A stretch of DNA of 64,000 bases from positions 558,001 through 622,000 of the forward strand of contig NZ_JAJTWU010000001.1 in the NCBI RefSeq assembly GCF_021353265.1, written 5' to 3'. The position numbers were made by a program, and so were the translations under genes. This stretch comes from Pelomonas cellulosilytica (GTDB lineage Bacteria; Pseudomonadota; Gammaproteobacteria; Burkholderiales; Burkholderiaceae_C). How positions within the stretch are numbered: position 1 is the first letter of the stretch; the number at the start of each line of letters is the position of its first letter. Of this stretch, positions 36,479 to 48,198 are shown piece after piece. The notes under the pieces are model-generated. The model saw nothing but the letters and a program-made list of their open reading frames with translations. It did no database searches and was not told the DNA's origin.

Positions 36479-38531
36479 CCTGGAGCTCGACGACTGGCTG
36501 GATGCGCTGGACGCCGCACCGCCCGCTACGCCGCCGGCTGCCGATGAACTGGTGCAGGCCGTGGAGGCGGCGTTCGACTTGAGCGGGCCGCTCGCGCGGC
36601 TAGACCCGGGCTACAAGCCGCGGGAGCCCCAGCTGCAGATGAGCCGCGCCGTCGCCCGCGCGCTGGGCCGCCGTCAGGCGCTGGTTGTGGAGGCCGGCAC
36701 TGGCGTCGGCAAGACCTTTGCCTACCTCGTGCCGACGCTGCTGGCCGGCAGCCGCGCGCTGGTCAGCACAGCTACCAAAAGCCTGCAGGACCAACTCTTC
36801 CTGCGCGACTTGCCGCGGCTGGCCAAGGCGCTCAACACTCCTGTGCGCCTGGCGCTGCTGAAGGGGCGCAGCAGTTATCTGTGCCTGCACCGTATGAAGG
36901 AGGCCCGGGTGTCTGGCGACTTCCCGGACCGCCGCACCGCGCTGGCGCTGGCGCGAGTCGAGCGCTGGGCGCTGGGCACCGCGACGGGCGATTTCGCCGA
37001 GATCGACGGCCTGGACGAGCGCTCGCCCATCATCCCCATCGTCAGCTCCAGCCGCGAGAACTGCCTGGGTCAGGAGTGCCCTGACTGGAAAGGCTGCTTC
37101 GTCGTCAAGGCGCGGCGCGAAGCGATGGAGGCGGATGTCGTCGTCGTGAACCACCACCTGTTCTTCGCTGATATGACGCTGCGCGACACGGGCGTGGCCG
37201 AGCTGCTGCCCAGCGTAGAGATCGCCGTGTTCGACGAGGCGCATCAGCTGGCAGAGGCCGGCGTGCAGTTCCTCGGCACGCTGCTGGGTACGGCTGCGCT
37301 GATCGACTTCGCGCGGGACACGCTCGCCCAGGGCCTGGCCCACGCCCGCGGTGTGCACGACTGGCAGGCGCTGCATGCCGGGGTCGAGAAGGCCTCCCGC
37401 GAGCTGCGCCTTGCCGCTGCCGGCTCGCTGGCCACGGCGGGCCGCGAGTTGCGCGGCACGCTGAAACTCGCCTGGAAGGAGCGTGCCGCGCAACCGGCCT
37501 TCGCGGCCGCGCTGGTGGGCGTCGAGCAGGCCTGCGCCGAGGCGCTGGGCGCGCTCACCGCGGTGCGCGAGGCGGCGCCCGACTTCGCCCGCCTTTGCGA
37601 GCGGGCGCAGCAGTTGCGCGACCTCGCCCGGCGGTTCGCCGTCGAGCCGGACCCTGGCGACGTGCGCTGGATCGACATCAGCCCACATGCGGCGCGGCTG
37701 GTCGAGTCGCCGCTGGACATCCGCGAGGCGATGCAGGAGCAACTACAAGGCCCGCAGGGATCGAGCAAAGCCTGGGTGTTCACGTCGGCCACGCTGGGCG
37801 ACGACGAGCGGCTGACCTGGTTCACCGAGCCGGCCGGGCTGACCGAGGCCGAGGTGCTGCGCGTGGGCAGCCCGTTCGACTACCCGACGCATGCGCGGCT
37901 GTATGTGCCGCGCGGCTTCCCGAAGCCTGCCGATCCACAGCACCCTGCCAGTGTCGCGCTGCTGGCCTCACGTCTTGCGCGGGCGCTTGGCGGCCGGACC
38001 TTCGTGTTGACGACGACTCTGCGCAACCTGCAGACCGTGTCGGACGGGCTGCGCGAGCGTTTCGAAGAAGCGGGCGATGCGATCGCCGTGCTGCAGCAGG
38101 GCGCCTTGCCCAAGCGCATGCTGCTGCAGCGCTTCATCGACAACCCGGCCTCGGTGCTGGTCGGCTCGGCCAGCTTCTGGGAGGGTATCGACGTGCCGGG
38201 TGACGCGCTGCAATGCGTCGTCATCGACAAACTGCCATTCCCGCCGCCGAACGATCCGCTCGTCGAGGCGCGCGTGAAGCGGCTGGAAGCCGAGGGGCGC
38301 AATGCGTTCTCGGACTACTTCATCGCCGAGGCCGCCATCGCATTGAAGCAGGGCGCCGGGCGGCTCATCCGCACCGAGACCGACCGCGGCCTGCTGGTCG
38401 TGTGCGACCCGCGAATGGCCGGCATGAACTATGGCCGCCGCCTGCGCGCCGCGCTGCCGCCCATGACGCCGGTGGCCAACGAGGCCGAGGCGCTGGCATG
38501 GCTGCAGTTGCTCAACGAGGAGCGGGCCTGA
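36465..38531 (+). CDS. dinG: DinG/YoaA-type ATP-dependent DNA helicase
   Basis: XPD-like superfamily 2 helicase that unwinds DNA 5'-3' and helps resolve replication or repair intermediates. The 688-residue protein has Walker A GTGVGKT (78-84), four cysteines spaced to bind a 4Fe-4S cluster (Cys139, Cys199, Cys204, Cys210), and a DEAH box (256-259). C-terminal motifs are GSASFWEGIDVPG and the last helicase motif QGAGRLIRTETDRG. Length and motif set fit YoaA slightly better than E. coli DinG; sequence alone does not separate them. The gene overlaps the DUF465 gene. Confidence 0.9.
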   Translation: MTSPDLELDDWLDALDAAPPATPPAADELVQAVEAAFDLSGPLARLDPGYKPREPQLQMSRAVARALGRRQALVVEAGTGVGKTFAYLVPTLLAGSRALVSTATKSLQDQLFLRDLPRLAKALNTPVRLALLKGRSSYLCLHRMKEARVSGDFPDRRTALALARVERWALGTATGDFAEIDGLDERSPIIPIVSSSRENCLGQECPDWKGCFVVKARREAMEADVVVVNHHLFFADMTLRDTGVAELLPSVEIAVFDEAHQLAEAGVQFLGTLLGTAALIDFARDTLAQGLAHARGVHDWQALHAGVEKASRELRLAAAGSLATAGRELRGTLKLAWKERAAQPAFAAALVGVEQACAEALGALTAVREAAPDFARLCERAQQLRDLARRFAVEPDPGDVRWIDISPHAARLVESPLDIREAMQEQLQGPQGSSKAWVFTSATLGDDERLTWFTEPAGLTEAEVLRVGSPFDYPTHARLYVPRGFPKPADPQHPASVALLASRLARALGGRTFVLTTTLRNLQTVSDGLRERFEEAGDAIAVLQQGALPKRMLLQRFIDNPASVLVGSASFWEGIDVPGDALQCVVIDKLPFPPPNDPLVEARVKRLEAEGRNAFSDYFIAEAAIALKQGAGRLIRTETDRGLLVVCDPRMAGMNYGRRLRAALPPMTPVANEAEALAWLQLLNEERA

Positions 38532-38663
38532 AAGAAGCCGTGTCCTTGCCCGGTTTCGCCGCGCTGAATGCGGGCGCTCCTGATTGGTCTCTCCGAGCGG
38601 GCAGGGCCACTTGCGGCATCGACTCGCCAGCGGCCTTGAGCGGCCTGGCGCTTGGATTGGTTA

Positions 38664-38689
38664 GAAAAAACGGGCCTTAGAGGCCCGTT
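38664..38689 (-). terminator. Intrinsic terminator after bamD
   Basis: On the minus strand AACGGGCC and GGCCCGTT (38682-38689 and 38669-38676) form the stem, followed by a run of six Ts (plus-strand As 38665-38670). It lies ten bases after the bamD stop and could also slow transcripts from the convergent helicase gene. Confidence 0.85.
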
Positions 38690-38698
38690 GGATTCAGC

Positions 38699-39514
38699 TC
38701 ACCAGAGTTGCCACCACGGCTTCTTGCGCGCTGCGCCGTTGGTGCCGTAGATGCTGCTCGGGAAGTTCTTGTCGAGGACGCGGCGCGCGTCGTCGCGCAG
38801 CTGCGTCAGGCCGAGCTGGTCGTAGCTCTCGCTCATGATGTAGAGCGCCTCCTCGACGGACGGCGCGTACTGGAACTCGGCCACTGCGGACTGTGCGCGG
38901 TTGGCCGCAGCCACGTAGGCCTTGCGGTTGAAGTAATAGCGCGCAACGTGCACTTCGTAGGCCGCCAGCGTGTTGGTGATGAAGTCCAGCCGCGTCTGCG
39001 CGTCGGAGGCGTACTTCGATTCCGGGAACTGCTCGACCAGCTGGCGGAAGGCCAGCATCGCTTCGCGCGAGGCCTGCTGGTCGCGCTCGGCGACGTCCTG
39101 GTTCGCGAGGCGGCCGAACAGACCCAGGTCCTCGTTGAAGTTGACGATGCCCTTCATGTAGAGGGCGTAGTCCATCGCCGGACTGGACGGGTTGAGCTTA
39201 ATGAAACGGTCTAGCGTCGTCACGGCCTGCGCGCGCTCGCCGGTCTTGTGATAGGCCCAGGCCAGGTCGAGCGTGGCCTGCTGGCCCATCGTCGTGCCGG
39301 CGGCGCGACCTTCGATCTTCTCGAGCGTCTTGATGGCCCGCTCGTAGCTGCCGGAGTTCAGGTCGTCCTTGACGTCTGCATACAATTTGTCGAGGGCGGC
39401 CTGGGAGTTCGGATCCTCCTTCGGCGTGGAGCCGCAGCCGCTCAGGCCAAGCGCGAGGGCCACGAAGAAGGCGCCGATGATGGCGCGACCGGCCTGGTTT
39501 TTCTCAACAAACAT
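38699..39514 (-). CDS. bamD: Outer membrane protein assembly factor BamD
   Basis: Essential lipoprotein of the BAM complex that inserts beta-barrel proteins into the outer membrane. The 271-residue precursor has a lipobox LSGC (Cys27) and then five TPR-like repeats. Family segments include YERAIKTLEKIEGR, YALYMKGIVNF and FPESKYASDAQTRL. The ATG at 39512-39514 gives a proper signal peptide; a longer frame from 39559 would overlap the divergent rluD start. bamB of the same complex is encoded at 50.2-51.3 kb. Confidence 0.95.
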   Translation of the reverse strand: MFVEKNQAGRAIIGAFFVALALGLSGCGSTPKEDPNSQAALDKLYADVKDDLNSGSYERAIKTLEKIEGRAAGTTMGQQATLDLAWAYHKTGERAQAVTTLDRFIKLNPSSPAMDYALYMKGIVNFNEDLGLFGRLANQDVAERDQQASREAMLAFRQLVEQFPESKYASDAQTRLDFITNTLAAYEVHVARYYFNRKAYVAAANRAQSAVAEFQYAPSVEEALYIMSESYDQLGLTQLRDDARRVLDKNFPSSIYGTNGAARKKPWWQLW

Positions 39515-39558
39515 GTCTGAAGTCGGGGGCGCTGTTGCCGGCCCGGTCACACTGAACA

Positions 39559-40563
39559 ATGGGCGCGAAGTATAGGGCGGGGGTTACCGACGAGCCGGAC
39601 GATGATGCTGGAGATGCAGCGCCCGACGCCGTCGAGCGACGTGCAGCCGACGTTGACGCCGGTGGGCATGGCGAGCGGCTGGACCGGTGGCTCACGGGGC
39701 TGGCGCCGGAGTTCTCGCGCAACCACCTGCAGGCATTGGTTGAACGCGGCTGCGTATCCATCGACGGCCGGCCGCAGGCCAAGACGGCGCACAGGCTGCG
39801 CGCCGGCCAGCATGTCGAGGTCGAGTTGCAACCCACCGACGAGAGCCGCGCCTTCCGCGCCGAGCCGATGGTGCTGGACCTAGTCTTCGAGGACGAGCAC
39901 CTGCTGGTCGTCAATAAGCCGGCCGGCCTCGTCGTGCATCCCGCGGCCGGCAACTGGTCGGGCACGCTGATGAACGGTCTGCTGGCCCACCACGCGGCCG
40001 CGGCGACGCTGCCGCGCGCCGGCATCGTGCACCGGCTGGACAAGGACACCAGCGGCCTCATGGTCGTCGGCAAGACGCTGGAGGCCGTGACGGCGTTGAG
40101 CCGTGCGATCGCCGCGCGCGACGTGCATCGCGAGTACCTCGCGCTGGCTTGGGGGCGTATCGAAGGGGCCTTCACCGTCGAGCAGCCGCTGCGGCGCGAC
40201 CCGGTGTCGCGCGTGAAGATGGCCATCGCGCCAGCGGGGCAGGGCAAGCCGGCCCGCACAGATGTGTTCCCGTTGGGCGTGGGCGAGGCCGGCGGGCGAC
40301 CCGCCAGCGCCGTGCACTGCGTGCTGCATACCGGGCGCACGCACCAGATCCGCGTGCACCTCGCACACGCCGGGCACCCGCTGCTGGCCGATACACTGTA
40401 CGGTGGCGTACCGGCGCTGGGCCTGCTGCGCCAGGCGCTGCATGCGGCCCGATTGACCCTCGATCATCCGGTCACCGGCGCGGAACTCCGGTTCCAAGCG
40501 CCGCTGCCCGCCGACCTGGCTGGTGCGTGGGCGCAAATTGGCGCTGCGGGGCTGGCTGGCTGA
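39559..40563 (+). CDS. rluD: 23S rRNA pseudouridine synthase RluD
   Basis: Modifies uridines in helix 69 of 23S rRNA. The 334-residue protein has an N-terminal S4 RNA-binding domain (about 38-95), the RluA-family catalytic motif HRLDKDTSGLMV with Asp161, and the C-terminal TGRTHQIRVHLAHAGHPLLAD. The ATG at 39559 gives about 35 poorly conserved residues before the S4 domain, so a later start is possible. It diverges from bamD, the usual arrangement in proteobacteria. Confidence 0.93.
   Translation: MGAKYRAGVTDEPDDDAGDAAPDAVERRAADVDAGGHGERLDRWLTGLAPEFSRNHLQALVERGCVSIDGRPQAKTAHRLRAGQHVEVELQPTDESRAFRAEPMVLDLVFEDEHLLVVNKPAGLVVHPAAGNWSGTLMNGLLAHHAAAATLPRAGIVHRLDKDTSGLMVVGKTLEAVTALSRAIAARDVHREYLALAWGRIEGAFTVEQPLRRDPVSRVKMAIAPAGQGKPARTDVFPLGVGEAGGRPASAVHCVLHTGRTHQIRVHLAHAGHPLLADTLYGGVPALGLLRQALHAARLTLDHPVTGAELRFQAPLPADLAGAWAQIGAAGLAG
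39569..39574 (-). promoter_or_regulatory. -10 box for bamD
   Basis: TATACT on the minus strand lies 55 bases upstream of the bamD start and overlaps the first codons of rluD. No convincing -35 element accompanies it. Confidence 0.4.
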
Positions 40564-40812
40564 CGTGGCTACAATGCACTCCGGTTGTCGTGCTTAGAGC
40601 GCGCTGTGGTCCGATATGGATGCAGCCCGTCGTGGGTTCGAAGTTGAGTCCGGACGCCGCCAACCAGCTCGCGGAAACTGCCGGCCCCTTGAAGGCCAGG
40701 CCCGCGCCCGATGCAAGACCCGTCCCAGCCGCCCGGCTGCACGCTTGATGAGCGCCCGGGCCCCCGGGGCCAACGCCAGAGCTCTACCCATTGAGGGTGC
40801 GAAGTTGAGTTC
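40564..40812. other. Intergenic region before scpB with an imperfect direct repeat
   Basis: A TACAAT -10 box starts seven bases after the rluD stop (40570-40575 region). Two copies of GGGT-CGAAGTTGAGT (40634-40650 and 40795-40811, 15 of 17 bases alike) stand 161 bases apart, the second ending one base before the scpB start codon. The sequence between them includes a GC-only palindrome (40755-40770). Short frames are present but have poor codon bias. No RNA gene is recognised. Confidence 0.5.
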
Positions 40813-41598
40813 ATGAACACCCAGGATGCCAAGCGCGTCCTCGAAACCGCGCTGATCTGTGCCTCGCAGCCACTGACGCTGCGCGAGATGCGCAGCCTGT
40901 TCGCCGACGAACTGGGCGCTGACAGCGTGCGCGGCCTGCTCGACGAGCTGATGCGCGACTGGGAAGGCAAGGGCGTCGAGCTGGTGGCGCTAGCCTCGGG
41001 CTGGCGCTTCCAGAGCCGGCCCGAGCTGCGCGAGTACCTCGACCGGCTGCATCCGGAAAAGCCGCCGCGCTACTCGCGTGCCGTCATGGAGACGCTGGCC
41101 ATCATTGCCTACCGGCAGCCCGTGACCCGCGGCGACATCGAGGACATCCGGGGCGTCGTCGTGGCCAGCCAGATCATCAAACAGCTGGAGGACCGCGGCT
41201 GGGTTGACGCCATCGGCCACCGCGAGACGCCCGGGCGCCCGGCGCTGTATGCGACGACCAAGACCTTTCTGGACGATCTGGGCCTGGCGAGCCTTGAGCA
41301 GTTGCCGGCGCTTGACGTCGGCACCGCGCCCCCGGCCTTCGAGGCCCTGCAGGGGCAACTGCTCGATACCGACGAGCCGGCGCCCGTTGAGCCGTCGGCC
41401 GACGAGGCCGTTGCCGCTGAACCCGCCTTGCCAGAGGCTGCTGCTGCCGAAGCCCCGGTGGCCGAAGCTGCGGAGGCCGAGCCTGCCGCCGATGTGCCAC
41501 CGCCGAGCCTGAGCCTGTTCGGTGTCGATGGCACCCCTGTCATTCCCCCTTCTGAACCCAACGACCCGCCCCCGCAACCCCTGCCTGAATCCGCATGA
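40813..41598 (+). CDS. scpB: Segregation and condensation protein B
   Basis: Kleisin-associated subunit of the Smc-ScpAB chromosome condensin. The 261-residue protein has two winged-helix domains in the first 170 residues ([17 protein letters not shown], then the signature [19 protein letters not shown] and [15 protein letters not shown]). The last 90 residues are an Ala/Pro/Glu-rich tail. scpA is not adjacent. The stop overlaps the rluB ATG by four bases (ATGA), as in many Burkholderiales. Confidence 0.94.
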   Translation: MNTQDAKRVLETALICASQPLTLREMRSLFADELGADSVRGLLDELMRDWEGKGVELVALASGWRFQSRPELREYLDRLHPEKPPRYSRAVMETLAIIAYRQPVTRGDIEDIRGVVVASQIIKQLEDRGWVDAIGHRETPGRPALYATTKTFLDDLGLASLEQLPALDVGTAPPAFEALQGQLLDTDEPAPVEPSADEAVAAEPALPEAAAAEAPVAEAAEAEPAADVPPPSLSLFGVDGTPVIPPSEPNDPPPQPLPESA

Positions 41599-43544
41599 AC
41601 GACGCTGCCGACCAAGATCAAGCCCTGCCTCCCGCCGCTGATGCCGAGGCGCCCGCCGTGCCCAAGCGGCGCCGCACGACCGCCAAAGCCGCTGCCGACG
41701 CTGCCGTGGCGCCCGAAACCCTGGTGGAGGCTGCTCCCGCGCCAGTGAAGCGCACACGTCGCAAAGCGGCCGATGTGACCGCGGAGCCCGCGGCCGATGC
41801 GGGCGATGCGCTGTCACAGGCCGCCGCCGACGAGGCGCCGGCGCCCGCCCGCAAGCGCGCGCCCCGCAAGGCAGCGAAGGTCGAGGACGCGGCGCCGGCG
41901 GCGGAAGCGTCTGCCGCCAACGTGTCGCCCGAGCCGGCGACGCTGCCGCTGTTCACGCTGGGCGACGCCATCGAGGTGTCGGCGCCGGCGGTCGACGCGG
42001 GTGACGATGGGGAAGGGGGCGAGGACGGTGGTGAAGACGGCGAGGGCGGCGAGCGGGGTGGACGCGGCCGCAACCGCCGGCGCAACCGCAAGGAGCGGGG
42101 CGAGCGGCCGGCTGGCGAGCCCGGTGTCGGCCCGGCGGCTGTGGTCGAGGGCCTGTCCGGCCCGGCCGCCACGCCGGAGCTGGTGGAGGCTGCGGGCGCC
42201 CGGTTCGCCGACGTGTTGTCGGGCACGCTGGATGCGGAATCCGAGGGGCCGGTCGGCGAGTTGCCGAAGCTGCGGCCCGAACCCGACGAGGCCGAGGCGG
42301 CCGACGGCGAAGGCAAGCGCGTGCTCGCGGCCGATGTGGACTCGCCGAAGCTGCAGAAGGTGCTGGCGCAGTCCGGCATCGGTTCCCGTCGCGACATCGA
42401 GGAGTGGATCGCCGACGGCAAGATCGAGGTGAACGGCGAGGTCGCGCATGTCGGCCAGCGCATCTCGTTCGGTGATCGCGTCAAGGTCAACGGCAAGGAT
42501 GTGCGCGTGCGCATCTCCCCACCCAACCCACGCATCCTGGCCTACCACAAGCCCACTGGCGAGGTCTCGACCTTCAACGACCCTGAAGGTCGCCCCACGG
42601 TGTTCCGCACGCTGCCCCGTGTGCAGGGCCAGAAGTGGCAGTCTGTCGGTCGGCTGGACATCAACACCGAAGGGTTGTTGCTGTTCACCAACTCCGGTGA
42701 GCTGGCCAACCAGCTGATGCATCCGCGCTTCGGCGTCGAGCGCGAATACGCCGCACGCGTGTTGGGCTCGCTGTCCGACGATCAGCGCAGCCGGCTGCTG
42801 GAGGGTGTCAACGTCGAGGGTCAGACGGCTGCCTTCAAGAGCATCGAAGACGGCGGCGGCGAGGGCGTCAACCGCTGGTACCGCGTCGTCATCACCGAGG
42901 GCCGCAACCGCGAGGTGCGCAAGCTGTTCGAAGCGGTGGGCCTGGTCGTCAGCCGGCTCATCCGCATCCGCTACGGCACCGTGGTGCTGCCGCGTGGCCT
43001 GAAGCGTGGCGTTTGGGTGGAGCTGGGCGACGACGACGTGCGCGTCATCCGCCGGCTGGCCGGACACGTTTCCAACAATGGCCAGCAGGTGCAACAGCAG
43101 CAGGGTGGCAAGAAGGACAAGGACCGCAACAAGCGCCGCTCCGACGACCGCCATGCCGGTGTCGGTCCGCGCCCGAGCCGCCCGCCCGAGGCGCAGCAGC
43201 CGCGCCCGCCGCGCGAGGAGCGGGTGCAGCGGCGGGACGATGACGAGGAGGATGACGACTTCATCCCGCATCACATCAATCCCCTGGAGCAGACCTTCGA
43301 CCGCCGCTTCGCCACCAGTGGCAAGCGCGGCATCCCGCAGGGCTTCGGTGCGGGCGGCAGCGCCCAGGGCCAAGGCAAACCGGCCAGGCCGCAGAAGGGT
43401 GGCGGTCCGCGCGAGCCGGACCCGATGCAGACGTCGGTCGGCTACATCGGCGCCGATGCCTATCTGCGCCGCGGCGGCGGCGGCGGTGGCAACCGTGGCG
43501 GCAAGGGCGGCAAGGGCGGTGGTTTTGGCGGCCGCCAACGCTGA
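41595..43544 (+). CDS. rluB: 23S rRNA pseudouridine synthase RluB with long disordered tails
   Basis: Forms a pseudouridine in 23S rRNA helix 89 near the peptidyl-transferase centre. The core is ordinary: an S4 domain from about residue 253 ([17 protein letters not shown]) and the catalytic motif [13 protein letters not shown] with Asp355. The protein is 649 residues, about twice the core length. A 250-residue N-terminal tail is rich in Ala, Pro, Glu and Lys/Arg ([22 protein letters not shown] repeats, then a Gly/Glu/Asp stretch). A 150-residue C-terminal tail is Gln/Arg/Asp-rich and ends in poly-Gly with Gly-Lys-Gly-Gly repeats. Confidence 0.93.
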   Translation: MNDAADQDQALPPAADAEAPAVPKRRRTTAKAAADAAVAPETLVEAAPAPVKRTRRKAADVTAEPAADAGDALSQAAADEAPAPARKRAPRKAAKVEDAAPAAEASAANVSPEPATLPLFTLGDAIEVSAPAVDAGDDGEGGEDGGEDGEGGERGGRGRNRRRNRKERGERPAGEPGVGPAAVVEGLSGPAATPELVEAAGARFADVLSGTLDAESEGPVGELPKLRPEPDEAEAADGEGKRVLAADVDSPKLQKVLAQSGIGSRRDIEEWIADGKIEVNGEVAHVGQRISFGDRVKVNGKDVRVRISPPNPRILAYHKPTGEVSTFNDPEGRPTVFRTLPRVQGQKWQSVGRLDINTEGLLLFTNSGELANQLMHPRFGVEREYAARVLGSLSDDQRSRLLEGVNVEGQTAAFKSIEDGGGEGVNRWYRVVITEGRNREVRKLFEAVGLVVSRLIRIRYGTVVLPRGLKRGVWVELGDDDVRVIRRLAGHVSNNGQQVQQQQGGKKDKDRNKRRSDDRHAGVGPRPSRPPEAQQPRPPREERVQRRDDDEEDDDFIPHHINPLEQTFDRRFATSGKRGIPQGFGAGGSAQGQGKPARPQKGGGPREPDPMQTSVGYIGADAYLRRGGGGGGNRGGKGGKGGGFGGRQR

Positions 43545-43585
43545 CAGCCCCGGGTGACCCGCGCCTCAGGGTCATCCCGCACCGC

Positions 43586-43591
43586 TACAAT
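43586..43591 (+). promoter_or_regulatory. -10 element upstream of ndk
   Basis: TACAAT within GCTACAATCGCGGG, 39 bases before the ndk start. The surrounding 11 bases equal those upstream of tRNA-Leu/tig (11690). No -35 match is visible. Confidence 0.45.
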
Positions 43592-43629
43592 CGCGGGCTT
43601 TGTCTAATCAGTCCCCTCAGGAGAATCCC

Positions 43630-44058
43630 ATGGCGATCGAACGCACCCTGTCCATCATCAAGCCCGATGCCGTGGCGAAGAACGTCATTGGCCAGATCTA
43701 CGCCCGCTTCGAAGGCGCCGGCCTGAAGGTCATCGCGGCCAAGATGGTCCACCTGTCGCGTGGTGAAGCTGAAGCCTTCTACGCCGTGCACAAGGCCCGC
43801 CCGTTCTTCAACGACTTGGTCAACTTCATGATCTCCGGCCCGGTGATGATCCAGGCGCTGGAAGGCGAAGGCGCCATCCTGAAGAACCGCGAGCTGATGG
43901 GCGCCACCGACCCGAAGAAGGCCGAGAAGGGCACCATCCGCGCCGACTTCGCCGACAGCATCGACGCCAATGCTGTTCACGGCTCTGACGCCCCGGAAAC
44001 CGCCGCCGTCGAAGTGGCGTTCTTCTTCCCCGGCATGAACGTCTACGCTGGACGCTGA
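43630..44058 (+). CDS. ndk: Nucleoside diphosphate kinase
   Basis: Transfers the terminal phosphate between nucleoside triphosphates and diphosphates through a phosphohistidine. The 141-residue protein starts [14 protein letters not shown] and carries catalytic His117 in [10 protein letters not shown], with Lys11 in the SIIKPD segment. An upstream in-frame ATG at 43600 would add ten non-conserved residues; AGGAG just before 43630 selects the inner ATG. It begins the conserved run towards rlmN and ispG. Confidence 0.98.
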   Translation: MAIERTLSIIKPDAVAKNVIGQIYARFEGAGLKVIAAKMVHLSRGEAEAFYAVHKARPFFNDLVNFMISGPVMIQALEGEGAILKNRELMGATDPKKAEKGTIRADFADSIDANAVHGSDAPETAAVEVAFFFPGMNVYAGR

Positions 44059-44101
44059 TTTCTCCCTCACGGGGTCGGTGACCCCGGCCCAGGAAGTTCC
44101 C

Positions 44102-45211
<1,110 letters not shown>

Positions 45212-45231
45212 TGAACTTCTCCGAGGGTTTG

Positions 45232-46017
45232 ATGAAGCGACTGCTGCCTGTCCTGGCCGCCGTGATGCTGGCGGCCTGCGCCCACACCGGCACGGCCCCC
45301 TCTGCCGACCGCGAGATCAAGACCGATTCCGACCAGACGGACGCCGACCGCCGAGCCGCCATTCGGCTGGAGCTGGCACAGGGCTATTTCTCGCGCGGCC
45401 AGTTCAACACGGCGCTGGACGAACTCAAGCTTGCGCTGCAGGCCCGGCCGGACATGCGCGAGGCTGTGAACCTGCGTGGCCTTATCTATGCCTCGATGGG
45501 CGACACACAGCTCGCTGAAGACACCTTCCGCCGCGCGCTGAGCATCTACCCTAACGACCCCGATACGCTGCACAACTACGGCTGGTTCATGTGCCAGCAG
45601 CAGCGCTGGCAGACGGCCGACGCGCTGTTCGACCAGGCGGTGGCCCAGTCCACCTACCGGGCACCGGCGCGCACGCTGCTCGCCAAGGGCGTGTGCGAGG
45701 CCCGTGGCGGCCGCATGCTGGTGGCCGAGAAGACGCTGTCGCGCGCCTTCGAACTGGATCCGGGCAGCCCGGTCATCGCGGTCAACCTGTCCGAGGTGCT
45801 GTTCCGCAACCACGAGCTCGAGCGCGCGCGCTTCTACGTCAAGCGCGTCAACGACCAGCCCGACCAGCTCAACGCGCAGAGCCTCTGGCTGCAGCTGCGC
45901 ATCGAGCGCAAGCTCGGCAACACCAACGCCGTGGACGATCTGGCGCTGGCGCTGCGCCGCAAGTTCCCGCAGGCGCCGGAGACCCAGTCGCTGGATGCCG
46001 GCCGCTATGACGATTGA
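45232..46017 (+). CDS. pilW: Type IV pilus biogenesis lipoprotein PilW/PilF
   Basis: Outer-membrane TPR lipoprotein needed for assembly of the PilQ secretin in type IV pili. From ATG 45232 the precursor has a short lipoprotein signal (MKRLLPVLAAVMLAAC) and then about six TPR units across residues 40-255, with NLRGLIYASMGDTQLAEDTFRRAL and NYGWFMCQQQRW being typical of the family. GAGGG ahead of 45232 supports this start; a GTG at 45208 would add eight residues. Its neighbours (rlmN, rodZ, ispG, hisS) are the standard proteobacterial context. Confidence 0.9.
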   Translation: MKRLLPVLAAVMLAACAHTGTAPSADREIKTDSDQTDADRRAAIRLELAQGYFSRGQFNTALDELKLALQARPDMREAVNLRGLIYASMGDTQLAEDTFRRALSIYPNDPDTLHNYGWFMCQQQRWQTADALFDQAVAQSTYRAPARTLLAKGVCEARGGRMLVAEKTLSRAFELDPGSPVIAVNLSEVLFRNHELERARFYVKRVNDQPDQLNAQSLWLQLRIERKLGNTNAVDDLALALRRKFPQAPETQSLDAGRYDD

Positions 46018-46941
46018 GACAGGTCCCAAGAACAAGACGATGGAATCGACACCCGAGGGCCGCGAGCGCCCCGCCACCGCCGGCGCGTGGTTGAGGAACG
46101 TGCGGCAGCAGCGCGGCCTGCATATCGCTGCACTGGCCGTCATGCTCAAGGTGCCGCAGGCCAAGCTGGAAGCGCTGGAGGCCGACCGCTATGACGACCT
46201 GCCCGACGCGACCTTTGCCCGCGCGCTGGCGACGGCGATGTGCCGCGCGCTGAAGGTGGACCCGGCGCCCGTGCTGGCGCTGCTGCCACGCACGAGCGCC
46301 AGCGAGTTCGACATGCGCCCGGGCCTGAACCAGCCCTTCCGTGAGCGTGGCAGCGGCGGCACGGTCGACCTCGGCGTGTCGTCGCTGGTGCGGCGGCCGG
46401 TCGTCTGGGGCCTGGCGGCGCTCTTGGTCGTCGCCGCGGCCCTCTACTGGATGCCGGCCAGCTGGCTGCCCAGTCGCGACACGTCGGCCGAGGCGCCGCA
46501 GGCGGTCTCCGGCACGGTCACGTCCGCCGCGAGCGCACCGGTGGAGTTCGTAGCAGCGCCGCCGGCGGCCACGACGCCTTCGACGCCGGCTGTGTTGCAG
46601 CCCGCCGCCGCTGCGTCGGCGATGCCGACGCCGACGCCGACGCCTGCCGTCGTGGCCTCGGCGCCGCTGCAGGTGCGCGAGGTGGCGGCACCGCCGGCGG
46701 TCGGCACGCCCGCGCTGCGCGTCACTGCAACCGCGGAGAGCTGGGTCGAGGTCGTCGATGCCAAGGGCCAGATGCTGCTGTCGCGCGTGCTGCGCGAAGG
46801 CGAGCAGCAGGCCTTCAGCGGCGCGCCGCCCTACAAGGTGCGCGTCGGCAACGTCCGTGGCACCCAGGTCGAGTGGCGCGGTTCGCCGGTCGACCTCGCC
46901 GCCCGAGGCAGCAACAACGTCGCCCGTCTGGAGTTGAATTG

Positions 46942-46942
<1 letters not shown>
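46007..46942 (+). CDS. rodZ: Cytoskeleton protein RodZ (helix-turn-helix, membrane-spanning)
   Basis: Links MreB to the cell-wall elongation machinery. The 311-residue protein has a cytoplasmic Cro-like helix-turn-helix (about 25-100, [19 protein letters not shown]...[10 protein letters not shown]) and one membrane helix ([17 protein letters not shown], near 134-150). A periplasmic Ala/Pro/Thr linker follows, then a C-terminal DUF4115 domain ([14 protein letters not shown]). The ATG overlaps the pilW stop by 11 bases; ATG 46040 is an alternative. The gene is joined to ispG by a TGATG overlap. Confidence 0.9.

Positions 46943-48198
<1,256 letters not shown>

Noticed and set aside
40620-40748. 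A 42-codon frame (starting MQPVVGSKLSPDAANQ) upstream of scpB
   Set aside because: The composition looks plausible, but codon bias is weaker than in true genes here, there is no ribosome site and no family I know. It is kept only as part of the unexplained spacer.
40770-40800. A tRNA D-arm-like string on the minus strand (CTCAATGGGTAGAGC)
   Set aside because: No acceptor, anticodon or T-arm can be fitted around it, so it is most likely coincidence.
40616-40816. A 66-codon frame whose stop overlaps the scpB ATG (ATGA), resembling a coupled upstream gene
   Set aside because: Third codon positions show no G/C preference, the translation is Arg/Ala-rich without structure, and no ribosome site precedes it.
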